64,000 nt of DNA from Bacteroidales bacterium (GCA_017539045.1 JAFYHS010000006.1:62001-126000), one strand, 5' to 3'; counted from the first letter of the stretch, positions 17,862 to 27,622 are shown. Notes: generated by a model not told the origin, from the letters alone. Numbers and translations are program-made.

Positions 17862-19607
17862 TTACATTGTCTTAGCCCATGTGTCCTTCAGCGCCACGGT
17901 GCGGTTGAAGACCAGATGACCTGGCGTGCTGTCCTTGTCGACCGTGAAGTAACCGATACGCTGGAACTGGAAGTGGTCGAGCGGCTTGGCGTCGGCCAGG
18001 TATTCCTCCACGTAGCAAACGGGACGAATCTCCAGTGAGTTGGGGTTCATCATCTCCTTCATGGCTTCCAACGCGGTCTTGCCTTCGCCTTGCAGGCGGG
18101 CCAGTTCGTCGCGCGGGTTCTCCACCTTCCAGAGTCGGTCGTACATGCGTACTTCGGCTTCGAGACAACGCTCGCAGCTCACCCAATGGATGGTACCTTT
18201 CACCTTGCGGTTGGCACCAGGCATGCCGCTCTTGGTGTCGGGATCGTATTCGGCATATACCTCCACGACCTCTCCATTCTCATCCTTCTTGCAGCCCGTG
18301 CATTTCACGATGTAGGCGTTCTTGAGGCGCACCTCGTTGCCAGGGGTCATGCGGAAGTATTTCTTCGGAGCGTCTTCCATGAAGTCTTCCTTCTCAATCC
18401 ACAACTCGCGGCTGAAGGCAATCTTGTGGCTGCCGGCCGTTTCGTCCTCGGGGTTGTTGATGGCTTCCATCTCCTCAATTTGTCCTTCGGGATAATTGGT
18501 GATGACGAGCTTCACCGGGTTGACCACAGCAGCCACACGGTTGGCGGTGGCGTTGAGGTCCTCACGAATGGCACTCTCCATCAGGGCGAAATCGTTCAAA
18601 GCATCGTAGGTGGTGTAGCCAATCTTGTCGATGAACTTATGGATGCCACCAGGGGTGTAGCCACGACGACGGAAGCCACAGATCGTGGGCATACGCGGGT
18701 CGTCCCAGCCGCTCACAAGGCCTTCGTTGACGAGGACGAGCAGGTTACGCTTACTCAAGAGGATATAGTTGAGGTTCAGCTTATTGAACTCAGTCTGACG
18801 CGGACGGTTGTCGTCCATGTTGTCGCCCTCGCCACGGATTTCCTTGAGCCAATCGACGAAGAGGTCGTAGAGCGGACGGTGCACCACAAACTCGAGCGTG
18901 CACAAGGAATGGGTGACACCCTCGAAGTAGTCGCTTTGTCCGTGGGCAAAGTCATACATTGGGTAGGCGTGCCACTTGGTGCCCGTGCGGTGGTGCGGCG
19001 TGTCGACGACGCGATAGATGATGGGATCGCGGAAATGCATGTTCGGGTTGGCCATGTCGATCTTGGCACGGAGCACCATCTTACCCTCGCCAATTTCGCC
19101 GTTGTTCATCTTGTTGAACAAGTCAAGCGATTCTTCGACAGGACGGTTGCGGTAGGGGCTTTCGATGCCGGGTTGGGTTGGCGTGCCCTTCTGAGCGGCA
19201 ATCTCTTCCGAGCTCTGCTCGTCGATGTAAGCCTTGCCGCGTTTGATCAGCTCTATGGCAAAATCCCAGAGTTGCTGGAAGTAATCGGACGCGTAGTATT
19301 CGTTGCCCCACTGGTAGCCAAGCCATTGGATATCCTCTTTGATGGCGTCGACGTACTCCATGTTCTCCTTGGTGGGGTTGGTGTCGTCGAAGCGCAGGTT
19401 GCACACGCCGCCGTGTTGGGCAGCGATGCCGAAGTCGAGGCAGATGGCCTTGGCATGGCCGATGTGGAGGTAGCCGTTCGGCTCTGGGGGAAAGCGTGTC
19501 TGCACGCGTCCTCCGTTCTTGCCGTTGGCGAGGTCTTCTTCCACTTTCGCTTCAATGAAATTGAGCGACTTCTTTTCCGTTACTTTTTCTTCTTCCGGGT
19601 TTGTCAT
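17862..19607 (-). CDS. glnS: Glutaminyl-tRNA synthetase
   Basis: Charges tRNA-Gln with glutamine directly. The 581-residue class I synthetase has the HIGH motif in PPEPNGYLHIGHAKA (about 42-56), the family FDDTNP, GTKWHAYPMYDFAHG, and the KMSKS equivalent LLSKRNLL (about 284). The C-terminal anticodon-binding beta-barrels are present to the end (HFQFQRIGYFTVDKDSTPG). A short N-terminal extension precedes the catalytic core. It is slightly longer than E. coli GlnRS. The upstream spacer to the C69 peptidase gene (25 bases) contains AAACTTTAAACTCTAAACTTT repeats, and the two genes may be cotranscribed. Confidence 0.97.
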   Translation of the reverse strand: MTNPEEEKVTEKKSLNFIEAKVEEDLANGKNGGRVQTRFPPEPNGYLHIGHAKAICLDFGIAAQHGGVCNLRFDDTNPTKENMEYVDAIKEDIQWLGYQWGNEYYASDYFQQLWDFAIELIKRGKAYIDEQSSEEIAAQKGTPTQPGIESPYRNRPVEESLDLFNKMNNGEIGEGKMVLRAKIDMANPNMHFRDPIIYRVVDTPHHRTGTKWHAYPMYDFAHGQSDYFEGVTHSLCTLEFVVHRPLYDLFVDWLKEIRGEGDNMDDNRPRQTEFNKLNLNYILLSKRNLLVLVNEGLVSGWDDPRMPTICGFRRRGYTPGGIHKFIDKIGYTTYDALNDFALMESAIREDLNATANRVAAVVNPVKLVITNYPEGQIEEMEAINNPEDETAGSHKIAFSRELWIEKEDFMEDAPKKYFRMTPGNEVRLKNAYIVKCTGCKKDENGEVVEVYAEYDPDTKSGMPGANRKVKGTIHWVSCERCLEAEVRMYDRLWKVENPRDELARLQGEGKTALEAMKEMMNPNSLEIRPVCYVEEYLADAKPLDHFQFQRIGYFTVDKDSTPGHLVFNRTVALKDTWAKTM

Positions 19608-19632
19608 ATCTCTAAACTTTAAACTCTAAACT

Positions 19633-21375
19633 TTAATAGGCTTTGTATTTGTCACCCGTCTTCTCGATGAGGATACGATAGTATTCATCGCTATACTTGG
19701 GGTGTTCGCTCTTGATGGGCGTGTATTTGCTGCCGGGTTGGGTGGGTTGGGCAGTGTTGAGGTTGCCGTCGACATACTTCATGAACAGCTCCTGATAAAA
19801 CTTCTTCCAGGTTTTAACGAGTTTAGTGGCAGCGTTGTTGGAGAACTGCGTGAGTTCCCTGATTTGAGCCTCTCTGCCCTTGATGGTGTTGACGTACTCG
19901 TCCAAGGCGGGGATTTCTCTATTTACCCAACCTTCCTCCAACTCACGCTGACGTTTCCTGATTTCAGGGTGAATATAGTCATACTTGGTGTAGGCCCAGT
20001 TGCTCATCTGGTTGAAGGTCCAGAAAGCGGAGGTCTCCGACCACTCACTCATCGAGCCATTGCCCTCGCGGAAGCACTCAGGGATCTCGGTCATGCAGGT
20101 GTACATCGGGCAGTAAACGGTGTTGTCGGTGTCGTCGACGCCAAACCAAATGATGCCGCCGATGGGCCATTCCCAATTGCCACGGCTTTGGGCCACGAAG
20201 CTGAAGCCTGTCTGCTGGGTAGCGGTGGTGCGCTCGTGTACATAGGTCACACCGTCGACTTCCCAGTCCATGGGGCGCCAACGATAAGGGCAGTGGAACG
20301 GGCCAGCACCCACGTCTTGCGACATATCGAGTTCGGTTCCTTCGAGGTGGTCGCGCATAAAGTCCATCATATCGAGGACGCTAATTTTGCGGTTGGGTTT
20401 CACCCAAAGAGGCATGCGGTTGGTCGGGAAGTTGTCAGGCGTCTGGCACATACCTTTCTGGTAAGGCTGGGGGCGTTGGATGTCACGACCTGTGGCATAG
20501 CCCCAATAGTCCTTCATGTTGTCGGTCACCTTGTTGAACATGGCCCACACGCGTAGGTCGCAGGCACGGGCAGCGCTGAAATCGACAGGAGCGTAAACAT
20601 CGGAGAACGAGAACTTGTCATCGGGACCGTTGTACAGCTTGGCTTGCTTGGCGAAGCTGATGACATCGTCGGAATAGACACAGTCAATGTTCGGGTCTTT
20701 CAAGAGCTTGTCGATAATCTTGAAGGTGATGCTGGTCTTGCATTTCTTGGATGCCAAGGGGAAAGTGGTGATGCGAGCCTGGTTAGCGTGACCGCTCACA
20801 TAACCGTCGGGGATGCGGCGGGCCACCCACACGGCGCCCTTGCTGGCCTTGCCTTTGCCAATCATCTCGAGGATCCAGCACTCTTCGGTGTCGCTGATGC
20901 TGAACGACTCACCCTCGCTGACATAGCCGTAGTTGGCCACTAGTTCGCCCATGCATTTGATGGCTTCACGAGCGGTCTTGGCGCGCTGTAAGGTGATGTA
21001 TATCAAGCTGCCGTAGTCGATGATGCCAGGGCCTTCCCAGAGGCTCTCGAGGCCACCGTAGGTCGTCTCGCCAATAGCCAATTGGTATTCATTCATATTG
21101 CCAACCACATTGTAGGTGTGGGCCACCTGTGGGATTTGGCCGCGATACATGCCGCCGTCCCAGTCGTAGACATCGAGCATGGCGCCAGCCGGCCAGTCAG
21201 TGGCTGGATAATGGTAAAGTTCACCATACAGCACATGGCTGTCGGCAGCATAGCTGATCATGCAGGAGCCATCAGTTGAGGCACCTTTAGTGATGAGAAA
21301 GTTGGTGCAGGCGTTGGCTTTCCCGAAGGAAAAAACAAGGGCCAAAGCCAGGATTGCAGTGAATAATTTTTTCAT
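19633..21375 (-). CDS. C69 family dipeptidase (peptidase D-like), exported
   Basis: A 580-residue Ntn-hydrolase of peptidase family C69, which cleaves dipeptides or short peptides. The signal peptide ends right before ACTNFLITKGAS. The Cys of NACTNF becomes the N-terminal nucleophile after processing, as in family members. Other family blocks are IGETTYGGLESL, EGESFSISDTEECWILEMIGKG, and GHANQARITTFPL. The start at 21375 (MKKLFTAILALAL) gives a clean signal peptide; an upstream frame to 21441 runs into the promoter. Such enzymes suit a peptide-using Bacteroidales lifestyle, together with the S46 peptidase at 25.5 kb. Confidence 0.93.
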   Translation of the reverse strand: MKKLFTAILALALVFSFGKANACTNFLITKGASTDGSCMISYAADSHVLYGELYHYPATDWPAGAMLDVYDWDGGMYRGQIPQVAHTYNVVGNMNEYQLAIGETTYGGLESLWEGPGIIDYGSLIYITLQRAKTAREAIKCMGELVANYGYVSEGESFSISDTEECWILEMIGKGKASKGAVWVARRIPDGYVSGHANQARITTFPLASKKCKTSITFKIIDKLLKDPNIDCVYSDDVISFAKQAKLYNGPDDKFSFSDVYAPVDFSAARACDLRVWAMFNKVTDNMKDYWGYATGRDIQRPQPYQKGMCQTPDNFPTNRMPLWVKPNRKISVLDMMDFMRDHLEGTELDMSQDVGAGPFHCPYRWRPMDWEVDGVTYVHERTTATQQTGFSFVAQSRGNWEWPIGGIIWFGVDDTDNTVYCPMYTCMTEIPECFREGNGSMSEWSETSAFWTFNQMSNWAYTKYDYIHPEIRKRQRELEEGWVNREIPALDEYVNTIKGREAQIRELTQFSNNAATKLVKTWKKFYQELFMKYVDGNLNTAQPTQPGSKYTPIKSEHPKYSDEYYRILIEKTGDKYKAY

Positions 21376-21413
21376 ATTGGTAGGTTTTATTGTTTGTTGC
21401 ATAAAAAACGCCA

Positions 21414-21421
21414 CAAAGATA
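21414..21421 (-). promoter_or_regulatory. Bacteroidetes promoter for the C69 peptidase gene
   Basis: Minus-strand TATCTTTG at 21414-21421, with a TTTTGG box about 17 bases further upstream (21438-21443), fits the -7/-33 layout. Confidence 0.6.
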
Positions 21422-21593
21422 GGAAAATAATCGCACTCCAAAAGAAATAATACAACATTGTTGATTTACAATAATATATCCGACAACAAACGACAACAAA
21501 CGACTGCTGTCGACTACAAACGTTTGTTCAACGGCTTGCTCTTGACTAGGTTTAGATCTTTGCAGCAAGAAAAGCACAAACCCCACCACAAAA

Positions 21594-24143
21594 ATGAAAA
21601 ATAATCCATATTTTAGCCAATTGAATACGATTGAAAGCATGGCGCAGCAAACCTTTACTAACCAGAAACTTGACTTCGTCGAGGAGTTGGTACTCTACAC
21701 CGACTCGCACATCTTCCTCACTGGAAGAGCAGGCACCGGAAAGACCACTTTCCTGAAGAACCTACCGCTGAAGACATACAAGCGTATGGCTGTGGTAGCG
21801 CCTACGGGCGTAGCTGCACTCAACGCGGGCGGACAGACCATCCATTCGTTCTTCCAGCTTCCTTTTGGACCACAACTGCCTGAAAACGCATTGGGTAAAG
21901 GCTATAATGCAAAATCGTTGGCCGCACAATACCAGAAACTCAATAAAAAGAAAATCAACCTCATACGCAGCCTCGACTTACTCATCATCGATGAGATCAG
22001 CATGGTGCGCGCCGATGTCTTGGATGCCATCGACGCGGTGTTGCGCCGGTTACGCCGTTCTCAGAAACCCTTCGGAGGACTGCAACTGCTGATGATTGGT
22101 GACGTACACCAGTTGGCGCCTGTGGCCAAGGCCGAGGAATGGGAAATCCTATCACCTTATTACGACACGCCGTATTTCTTCGGTAGCCAAGTGCTGAAAA
22201 AAGCACCCTACGTCTGCGTGGAACTGGAACACATCTACCGACAACACGACGAAGACTTCATCACGCTACTGAATAAGGTACGCGACAACCGTATGGATGC
22301 CGAATGCGTCCGCTTGCTCAACAGCCGCTTCATGCCGAACTTCGTGCCTAAGGACAGAGAAGGCTACATCACTCTGACCACCCACAACTACCAAGCCGAC
22401 CAAATCAACGAGTCGAAACTGGAAGCTATCAAGGAGAAATCTCTGATTTTCAATGCAGAAGTCCACGGCACTTTCCCCGAAAACACCTATCCCACCAAGG
22501 AAGAACTGGAGCTGAAAGTCGGAGCACAAGTGATGTTCGTCAAGAACGATCCTAACCCTGAGAAGGCCTATTACAATGGAAAGATAGGCATGTTGGTCGG
22601 CTATGACGAGAAGGAAGGCACCGTCACAGTGGAAAGCGAAGGCGAGCGCATCACCGTGCCTAAGGTGAAATGGGAGAACATGGAATACACCATAAACGCT
22701 GAGAATCAAGATATTGAAGAAAGAGAAATCGGCAGTTTTACACAGATCCCATTGCGTTTGGCCTGGGCGGTCACAATCCACAAGAGCCAGGGGCTGACCT
22801 TCGACAAGGTCATCGTCGACGCCGGTCAGGCCTTCGCCCACGGGCAGGTCTACGTCGCCCTCAGCCGCTGCACCTCGTTGGAAGGCCTCGTGCTGAAGAC
22901 ACGCATCACCTCCAATGCCTTAGTCAACGACTATTCCGTCAACCAGTTTGTGGAAATGCTTCCTGAGAAGGAACCCACACAAGAGAAAGTGGACCAGCTG
23001 CGCCACGACTACGAGTTGGAGACCATACTCGAACTCATCGACTTCGATGGCATCTACAAGGACTTCGGCAGACTGATGAAGGTGGTTTATGACAACGACA
23101 CCCTCTTTGAAGGCGCGATGATCCAAGACCTCTCGCAGCGGCGTAACAAGATTCATGAGGAACTTTGTTCGGTCGGCATCAAGTTCGAAGGCCAGATCCG
23201 GAAACTGCACGACCAAGCACCTTCGTGCGAGCACAATCCAGCCTTGCAGGAGAGACTGATAAAAGGTGTTGCCTATTTTGACGAACACTTAAAAGCCATT
23301 GCCAAGGGTTTGTTCGACTTGCCCTTCAAAACCGACAACCAAGCTGTCAACGAGCAACTCACCGAGGCATTGAAACTGCTCAAAGAAGACATCTATCTGA
23401 AAGGGTGTTGTTTGGAGGCCTGCAAAGACGGCTTCACGGTCAGGGAATACCAAAAGACCAAGTCGGTGAAAGCCATCGAGGCAGAGAAAAGTGGGAAGAA
23501 GAAGGTGGAAATCAAATTTGAGCCAAGCAAGAATGGCAGTCTATATTCCATTTTGCTGTCATGGCGTGCAGCACGAGCCGAAGCCGACGATGTGCCCCCT
23601 TCTAACATCGCGCCTATCAGAACCCTCAAAGCTATTGCTTCTGAAAAGCCCGTCACACTGTCGGAATTGAGGACAATAGAAGGCATGGGGACCAAACGCA
23701 TTCGAAACTTTGGCGCCGAGATTCTTGACATTGTTCTGCGCTCAATGGGTAAAGACTCGGAAGCTGCTCATTTTGAAAAGATGCCCGCAGAGTTTGAGAA
23801 AAAAGAGAAGAAACAAAAAGGCGAAACCTACCTTGTCACCAAAACGATGTTCGACAATGGCATGTCGATAGAGGATATCGCCAAAGAACGGGGTCTTGCC
23901 ATCGCCACAATACACGGTCACTTGGCCCATTTGGTAAGGCAAGGTGCGCTTGAAGCATCACAGGTTGTTGAGAAAGAGAAATACAACGAGATCCTGGACT
24001 ATTTCGAGTCCACGTTCGACCCCAGTCTGGGCGCAGCCAAGGATGTGCTTGGAGATAATTACGAGTACTGGGAAATCAGAATGGTACTCGCCGAACTAGA
24101 ACGGGAGCATTTCTTTGTCAACCCACCGAATATGGAAGATTGA
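21594..24143 (+). CDS. Pif1/RecD-like superfamily 1 helicase with HRDC and HTH domains
   Basis: An 849-residue DNA helicase of a type common in Bacteroidetes. Walker A is GRAGTGKTTF (about 44-53), Walker B LLIIDEISMV, and the UvrD/Pif1 C-terminal motif is LAWAVTIHKSQGLTFDKVIVD with YVALSRCTS. After the motor come a linker of unknown role, an HRDC-like stretch (SELRTIEGMGTKRIRNFG, about 684-701), and a helix-turn-helix near the end (MSIEDIAKERGLAIATIHGHL). This order suggests nucleic-acid remodelling in repair or replication. The start could also be the ATG at 21639 (MAQQTFTNQ), which matches many homologues. It is a single gene, divergent from the C69 peptidase. Confidence 0.9.
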   Translation: MKNNPYFSQLNTIESMAQQTFTNQKLDFVEELVLYTDSHIFLTGRAGTGKTTFLKNLPLKTYKRMAVVAPTGVAALNAGGQTIHSFFQLPFGPQLPENALGKGYNAKSLAAQYQKLNKKKINLIRSLDLLIIDEISMVRADVLDAIDAVLRRLRRSQKPFGGLQLLMIGDVHQLAPVAKAEEWEILSPYYDTPYFFGSQVLKKAPYVCVELEHIYRQHDEDFITLLNKVRDNRMDAECVRLLNSRFMPNFVPKDREGYITLTTHNYQADQINESKLEAIKEKSLIFNAEVHGTFPENTYPTKEELELKVGAQVMFVKNDPNPEKAYYNGKIGMLVGYDEKEGTVTVESEGERITVPKVKWENMEYTINAENQDIEEREIGSFTQIPLRLAWAVTIHKSQGLTFDKVIVDAGQAFAHGQVYVALSRCTSLEGLVLKTRITSNALVNDYSVNQFVEMLPEKEPTQEKVDQLRHDYELETILELIDFDGIYKDFGRLMKVVYDNDTLFEGAMIQDLSQRRNKIHEELCSVGIKFEGQIRKLHDQAPSCEHNPALQERLIKGVAYFDEHLKAIAKGLFDLPFKTDNQAVNEQLTEALKLLKEDIYLKGCCLEACKDGFTVREYQKTKSVKAIEAEKSGKKKVEIKFEPSKNGSLYSILLSWRAARAEADDVPPSNIAPIRTLKAIASEKPVTLSELRTIEGMGTKRIRNFGAEILDIVLRSMGKDSEAAHFEKMPAEFEKKEKKQKGETYLVTKTMFDNGMSIEDIAKERGLAIATIHGHLAHLVRQGALEASQVVEKEKYNEILDYFESTFDPSLGAAKDVLGDNYEYWEIRMVLAELEREHFFVNPPNMED

Positions 24144-24347
24144 TTACGGTTCGGGCAACTGATTCTGCTGCGGAACTATAATAGCGCAGATGATGTAGGC
24201 CAACAAGCCTGCACCACCCATAAAGGTGAAGATGACCCATAACAGACGGATCAAGGTGGGATCCACCTCAAAGTATTCGCCAAGTCCGCCACACACGCCG
24301 CAGAGCTTCTTGTCGGCCAGTGAACGATAGAGTTTCTTGTTGTTCAT
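24144..24347 (-). CDS. PspC domain small membrane protein
   Basis: A 67-residue PspC-type protein. PspC domains sense envelope stress in the phage-shock response of Proteobacteria; single-domain copies are common in Bacteroidetes with unknown partners. Family signs are KLYRSLADKKLCGVCGGLGEYFEVDPTLIRLLW followed by one membrane helix (VIFTFMGGAGLLAYIICAIIVP). MNNKKLYRS at 24347 is the natural start; a longer frame to 24389 lacks support. It is convergent with the helicase gene and shares its stop region. No pspA is in view. Confidence 0.92.
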   Translation of the reverse strand: MNNKKLYRSLADKKLCGVCGGLGEYFEVDPTLIRLLWVIFTFMGGAGLLAYIICAIIVPQQNQLPEP

Positions 24348-24427
24348 TTTATCTTGTTTTTTAGTTTTAGGACGCAAAAATACATACAAATTCCATGCCT
24401 CGAAAGGGGGTTAAACGGTTTTGTAAT

Positions 24428-24450
24428 GAAAAAGTCGGAATTTCCCGACT
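24428..24450 (-). terminator. Terminator at the end of the GreA/B-Nudix gene
   Basis: A small hairpin AGTCGG / CCGACT (24433-24450) overlaps the stop codon and is followed by T on the minus strand. Confidence 0.6.
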
Positions 24451-25466
24451 TAATCTTTATCAAAAATACTGCTATACGCTTCCCCCTCTGGTGGCAGGGG
24501 CAAATCAGCTTCAGAAACAACCGTGAAAACATAAACCAACTCCTTCTCGTTCTTGGTCTCCCTGATGTATTGCCGCTTCAACTTCGGATTTGCTCCCGAC
24601 AACCCCAGCGTTTCCGCCATCTTCCGCTTGAGCGTTCTCTCCGGCGTGTCGCCAAACGCCACATGCCACCAATAACGCCTCGTGGTCACTCCCTCACCAT
24701 TGATGACATGCAGATGCGCGACAGGGTGCAGCATCTTGTTGCCATTATGCAACTCCACATACATGGCCCGCCCCACGATGTTGCCCCGTTCGTTGACGAT
24801 GGGCAGGAACTCTATGGGATTCTCTTCGGGCTCAAACCGGTGCGGTCCATCCGCTTTAACTGGAGAAGCAAGGGGTTCGTCCTTTACCATCGGCTGTGTC
24901 TGTGCCATCGGCTCGGGCTGCTCTTCGATGATTCTTCGAGGGCGTCTTTCTGTTGTTTTAGCTGTTTGATCGGGCTTGTCTTGTACAATCTGCGTGAGTT
25001 CCATCGGCTCAAAAGAAACCTCCTCCACCTCTATCCTCTCCGAACCTTTCAATTCAATGACATCTCCCGCCTTCTTCCCTATTAATAACTTGGCTACGGG
25101 TGAGATGAACGAAATGAGGCCTTTGTTCACGTCGGCTTCATCCACGCCCACAATCCGCACCACACGCCTGTTGTAGCGCACCCAAGCTCCAAAGCTGACC
25201 GTATCTTTTTTGGACTTGGAAAGATCAATCTCAACAGCGTTATTGATACGGTCAACGAGCAACTTGATCGTCGCGTCGATGAAGTTGACCATGATGTAGT
25301 TGTCGCCCGCCTTGACGCGCTCCGCCTCAAGGTCCTTCAGCTCCACTTTAAGTGCCTCAAGTCCTTCTTTCGTGACATAGTTGGGCACACCTTCGGGCAG
25401 GTATGCCCTCATCGGCACCCTCGGAATCTCTTCTTGGTCGCCTTCTTTGATGAAACCCCTACTCAT
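24450..25466 (-). CDS. GreA/GreB-like domain fused to a degenerate Nudix domain
   Basis: A 338-residue two-part protein. Residues about 1-160 resemble GreA/GreB transcript-cleavage factors: the start SRGFIKEGDQEEIPRVP and YLPEGVPNYVT is typical of GreB-like proteins, and the C-terminal FKBP-like fold follows (VSFGAWVRYN, KGLISFISPVAKLLIGKKAGDV). A charged, proline-rich linker (about 165-215) leads to a Nudix-like domain (LPIVNERGNIVGRA, LHPVAHLHVING). The Nudix box there reads FGDTPERTLKRKMAETLGL. Two of the usual metal-binding glutamates of REUxEE are replaced (Lys and Thr), so it is probably a binding rather than hydrolytic domain. It begins 14 bases after the S46 peptidase gene. Confidence 0.75.
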   Translation of the reverse strand: MSRGFIKEGDQEEIPRVPMRAYLPEGVPNYVTKEGLEALKVELKDLEAERVKAGDNYIMVNFIDATIKLLVDRINNAVEIDLSKSKKDTVSFGAWVRYNRRVVRIVGVDEADVNKGLISFISPVAKLLIGKKAGDVIELKGSERIEVEEVSFEPMELTQIVQDKPDQTAKTTERRPRRIIEEQPEPMAQTQPMVKDEPLASPVKADGPHRFEPEENPIEFLPIVNERGNIVGRAMYVELHNGNKMLHPVAHLHVINGEGVTTRRYWWHVAFGDTPERTLKRKMAETLGLSGANPKLKRQYIRETKNEKELVYVFTVVSEADLPLPPEGEAYSSIFDKD

Positions 25467-25480
25467 AGGAGTGGCTTTTC

Positions 25481-27622
25481 TTATTTGATCACCAATTCCT
25501 TGATGATGTTGTCGCACTTACCCACCTTCTCGATACACCAAAGCAGGTAGCGGGCGTCCATACAGATGGTGCGCTGCACCTTGTTCTCGAAGCTGAGGTC
25601 GCCGCTCATGGCTTCCCAGTTGCCGTCGAAGGCCAGACCGATGAGGTTGCCCTCGCCGTCGATGACGGGACTGCCCGAGTTGCCACCTGTGATGTCGTTG
25701 GTGGTGATGAAGTTGACGACCAACTCACCGTTTTCGTTGGCATAGCGGCCGTAGTCCTTCTTGGCCACAAGGTCGCGTACATCCTGCGGAATGTCGAACT
25801 CCCAGTTGCCAGGCACGTACTTGGCCATCACACCATCCATGGTGGTGTAATAGTTGTAGTTGACGGCATCGGCGGCCTTGTAAGGCTCCACAGTGCCGTA
25901 GGTCAGACGCATGGTGAAGTTGGCGTCGGGATAGAAGTTGCGGTCGCTCTGCATCTCCATCAAGCCTTTCATATAGAGGCGCTCGCCCTTGTTGCCGAGG
26001 TTTTGGGCTTCCTCATAGCGGGCATACAAAGTCTGGTACGAGTCGATGATGTTCGTCGTGAGGGCAAAGATCGGGTCTTTGTCCAGGGCTTTAGGCTTCT
26101 GCATCCACTTCTCTAGGCGGGCCTTGTCGGTGAAGATGGACTTCTCGAAGGCCTTGGCCACATAGGCGCTGAAATCGCCATTGTTTTCCAAACCGATGCG
26201 AAGAACCTCGCTAGGCATGAGCTTGGCAGGGATGTTCTTGTAGAACAAGCCGAGCAAGGCGGCGGTCACGTCTTGGTCAAGCGGCATGCTGTAATCCTTG
26301 AAGAAAGCATCCACGCTGGGTTGCATCTTCTCGACTTCAGCCTTGATGTCGGCTTTGTCGGCCTTGGCCTCCATCATTTTGTTGATGCGCATGAACCGGC
26401 GGCTGAAGGCGATGGCCTCGCCACCGTTCCAACCGGCCTCACGGTGGTAAACAAACGATTTCTGAATCTCGTCAAGGATGTTCCACTTTTTGACAATGCC
26501 TTTTAAGATGTCGCCATATTCGGCCATGCGGCCAGCGTCGGCACCGACCCATCTGGCGAAGTCTTCCTCTTGAGCTTGACGGCGCTCATACACGTGGTTG
26601 CGCTTGAGCTGTTTCACCTGACCGATGTAGTATTTCCAATAGTTCGACACACTGGCCTGCTTGGAAGCATATTTGATGAACACCTCTTGGTCGGCATCCA
26701 TGTGCTTGCGGTAGTTATCGAGCTTGGTCGTGCGGCAGTCGATGATGGCAGGACCTTCCTCATAGATGACGTTCTTCACCGTGTAAGAGGTGGAGTAACG
26801 GTCGGTCGAGCCAGGATAACCAAGGATCATGGCATAGTCGCCGGGCTTCACGCCACCTAAATTAATAGGCAGGTACCACTTGCTCTTCATAGGGATGTTG
26901 TTTTCCGAATATGCAGCGGGGCTACCATCGGGGGCGGTGTAGACGCGGAAGATGTTGAAGTCGCCCTTGTGGCGCGGCCAGGTCCAGTTGTCAGTGTCGG
27001 CGCCAAACTTGCCGATGCCCCAAGGCGGGCAGCACACAAGGCGCACGTCCTTGTACTCGTCGTACTCGAAGAGGATGTATTGGTTGCCACTATAGAAAGG
27101 AACAATCTCGATGCGCACGTTGCGTTCGCCTTTGCGGTCTTTCTCGAGTTGGCGGGCGTTCTTTGCCACAAGTTCCTCACGGTCAGCCTCGCTGGTCTGA
27201 GTGGTGACGCCTTTCAGCACGGCCTCGGTGACGTCTTCCACCTTATTTAAGAAAAGGACAGAGAGGCCGGCGTTGGGCAGTTCTTCGCCCTTGCTCTTGG
27301 CCCAAAAGCCGTCGGTGAGGTAGTCGTGCTCGATGGATGAGTGCTTCTGCACATAGCTCAGGCCACAGTGGTGGTTGGTGAGCAGCAAGCCTTCAGGAGA
27401 GATGATCTCGCCCGTGCAGCCGCCACCGAATTGCACGATGGCGTCCTTGATGCTGGGTTGGTTGAAGCTGAAGATCTGCTCAGCCGTGAGTTTGCAGCCC
27501 ATGGCTTGCATCTCGGCCAAGTTTTGTCCGTTGAGGGCGTAAGGCAGCCACATGCCTTCGTCGGCGCGGGCCACCATGAGTGTCAGCATTAATGATGCGA
27601 TGAGGGATAAGGTCTTTTTCAT
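25481..27622 (-). CDS. S46 family dipeptidyl-peptidase (DPP7-type)
   Basis: A 713-residue exported exopeptidase that removes dipeptides from peptide N-termini in the periplasm. A signal peptide ends about residue 20 (VARADEGMW). The triad is visible: His85 in LLTNHHCGLSY and Ser649 in GGNSGSPV, with the Asp expected between them. Eighteen residues after the Ser, in FDGNW, is Gly667. At this place Porphyromonas DPP7 has Gly and DPP11 has Arg, so hydrophobic P1 specificity (DPP7) rather than Asp/Glu is predicted. A -7 box TATCTTTG lies at 27660-27667. The GreA/B-Nudix gene follows on the same strand. Confidence 0.93.
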   Translation of the reverse strand: MKKTLSLIASLMLTLMVARADEGMWLPYALNGQNLAEMQAMGCKLTAEQIFSFNQPSIKDAIVQFGGGCTGEIISPEGLLLTNHHCGLSYVQKHSSIEHDYLTDGFWAKSKGEELPNAGLSVLFLNKVEDVTEAVLKGVTTQTSEADREELVAKNARQLEKDRKGERNVRIEIVPFYSGNQYILFEYDEYKDVRLVCCPPWGIGKFGADTDNWTWPRHKGDFNIFRVYTAPDGSPAAYSENNIPMKSKWYLPINLGGVKPGDYAMILGYPGSTDRYSTSYTVKNVIYEEGPAIIDCRTTKLDNYRKHMDADQEVFIKYASKQASVSNYWKYYIGQVKQLKRNHVYERRQAQEEDFARWVGADAGRMAEYGDILKGIVKKWNILDEIQKSFVYHREAGWNGGEAIAFSRRFMRINKMMEAKADKADIKAEVEKMQPSVDAFFKDYSMPLDQDVTAALLGLFYKNIPAKLMPSEVLRIGLENNGDFSAYVAKAFEKSIFTDKARLEKWMQKPKALDKDPIFALTTNIIDSYQTLYARYEEAQNLGNKGERLYMKGLMEMQSDRNFYPDANFTMRLTYGTVEPYKAADAVNYNYYTTMDGVMAKYVPGNWEFDIPQDVRDLVAKKDYGRYANENGELVVNFITTNDITGGNSGSPVIDGEGNLIGLAFDGNWEAMSGDLSFENKVQRTICMDARYLLWCIEKVGKCDNIIKELVIK

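Noticed and set aside
18090-19622. 510-codon open frame on the + strand opposite glnS
   Set aside because: It is the antisense shadow of glnS in a GC-rich gene; no protein family motifs, while the minus frame shows a complete GlnRS.
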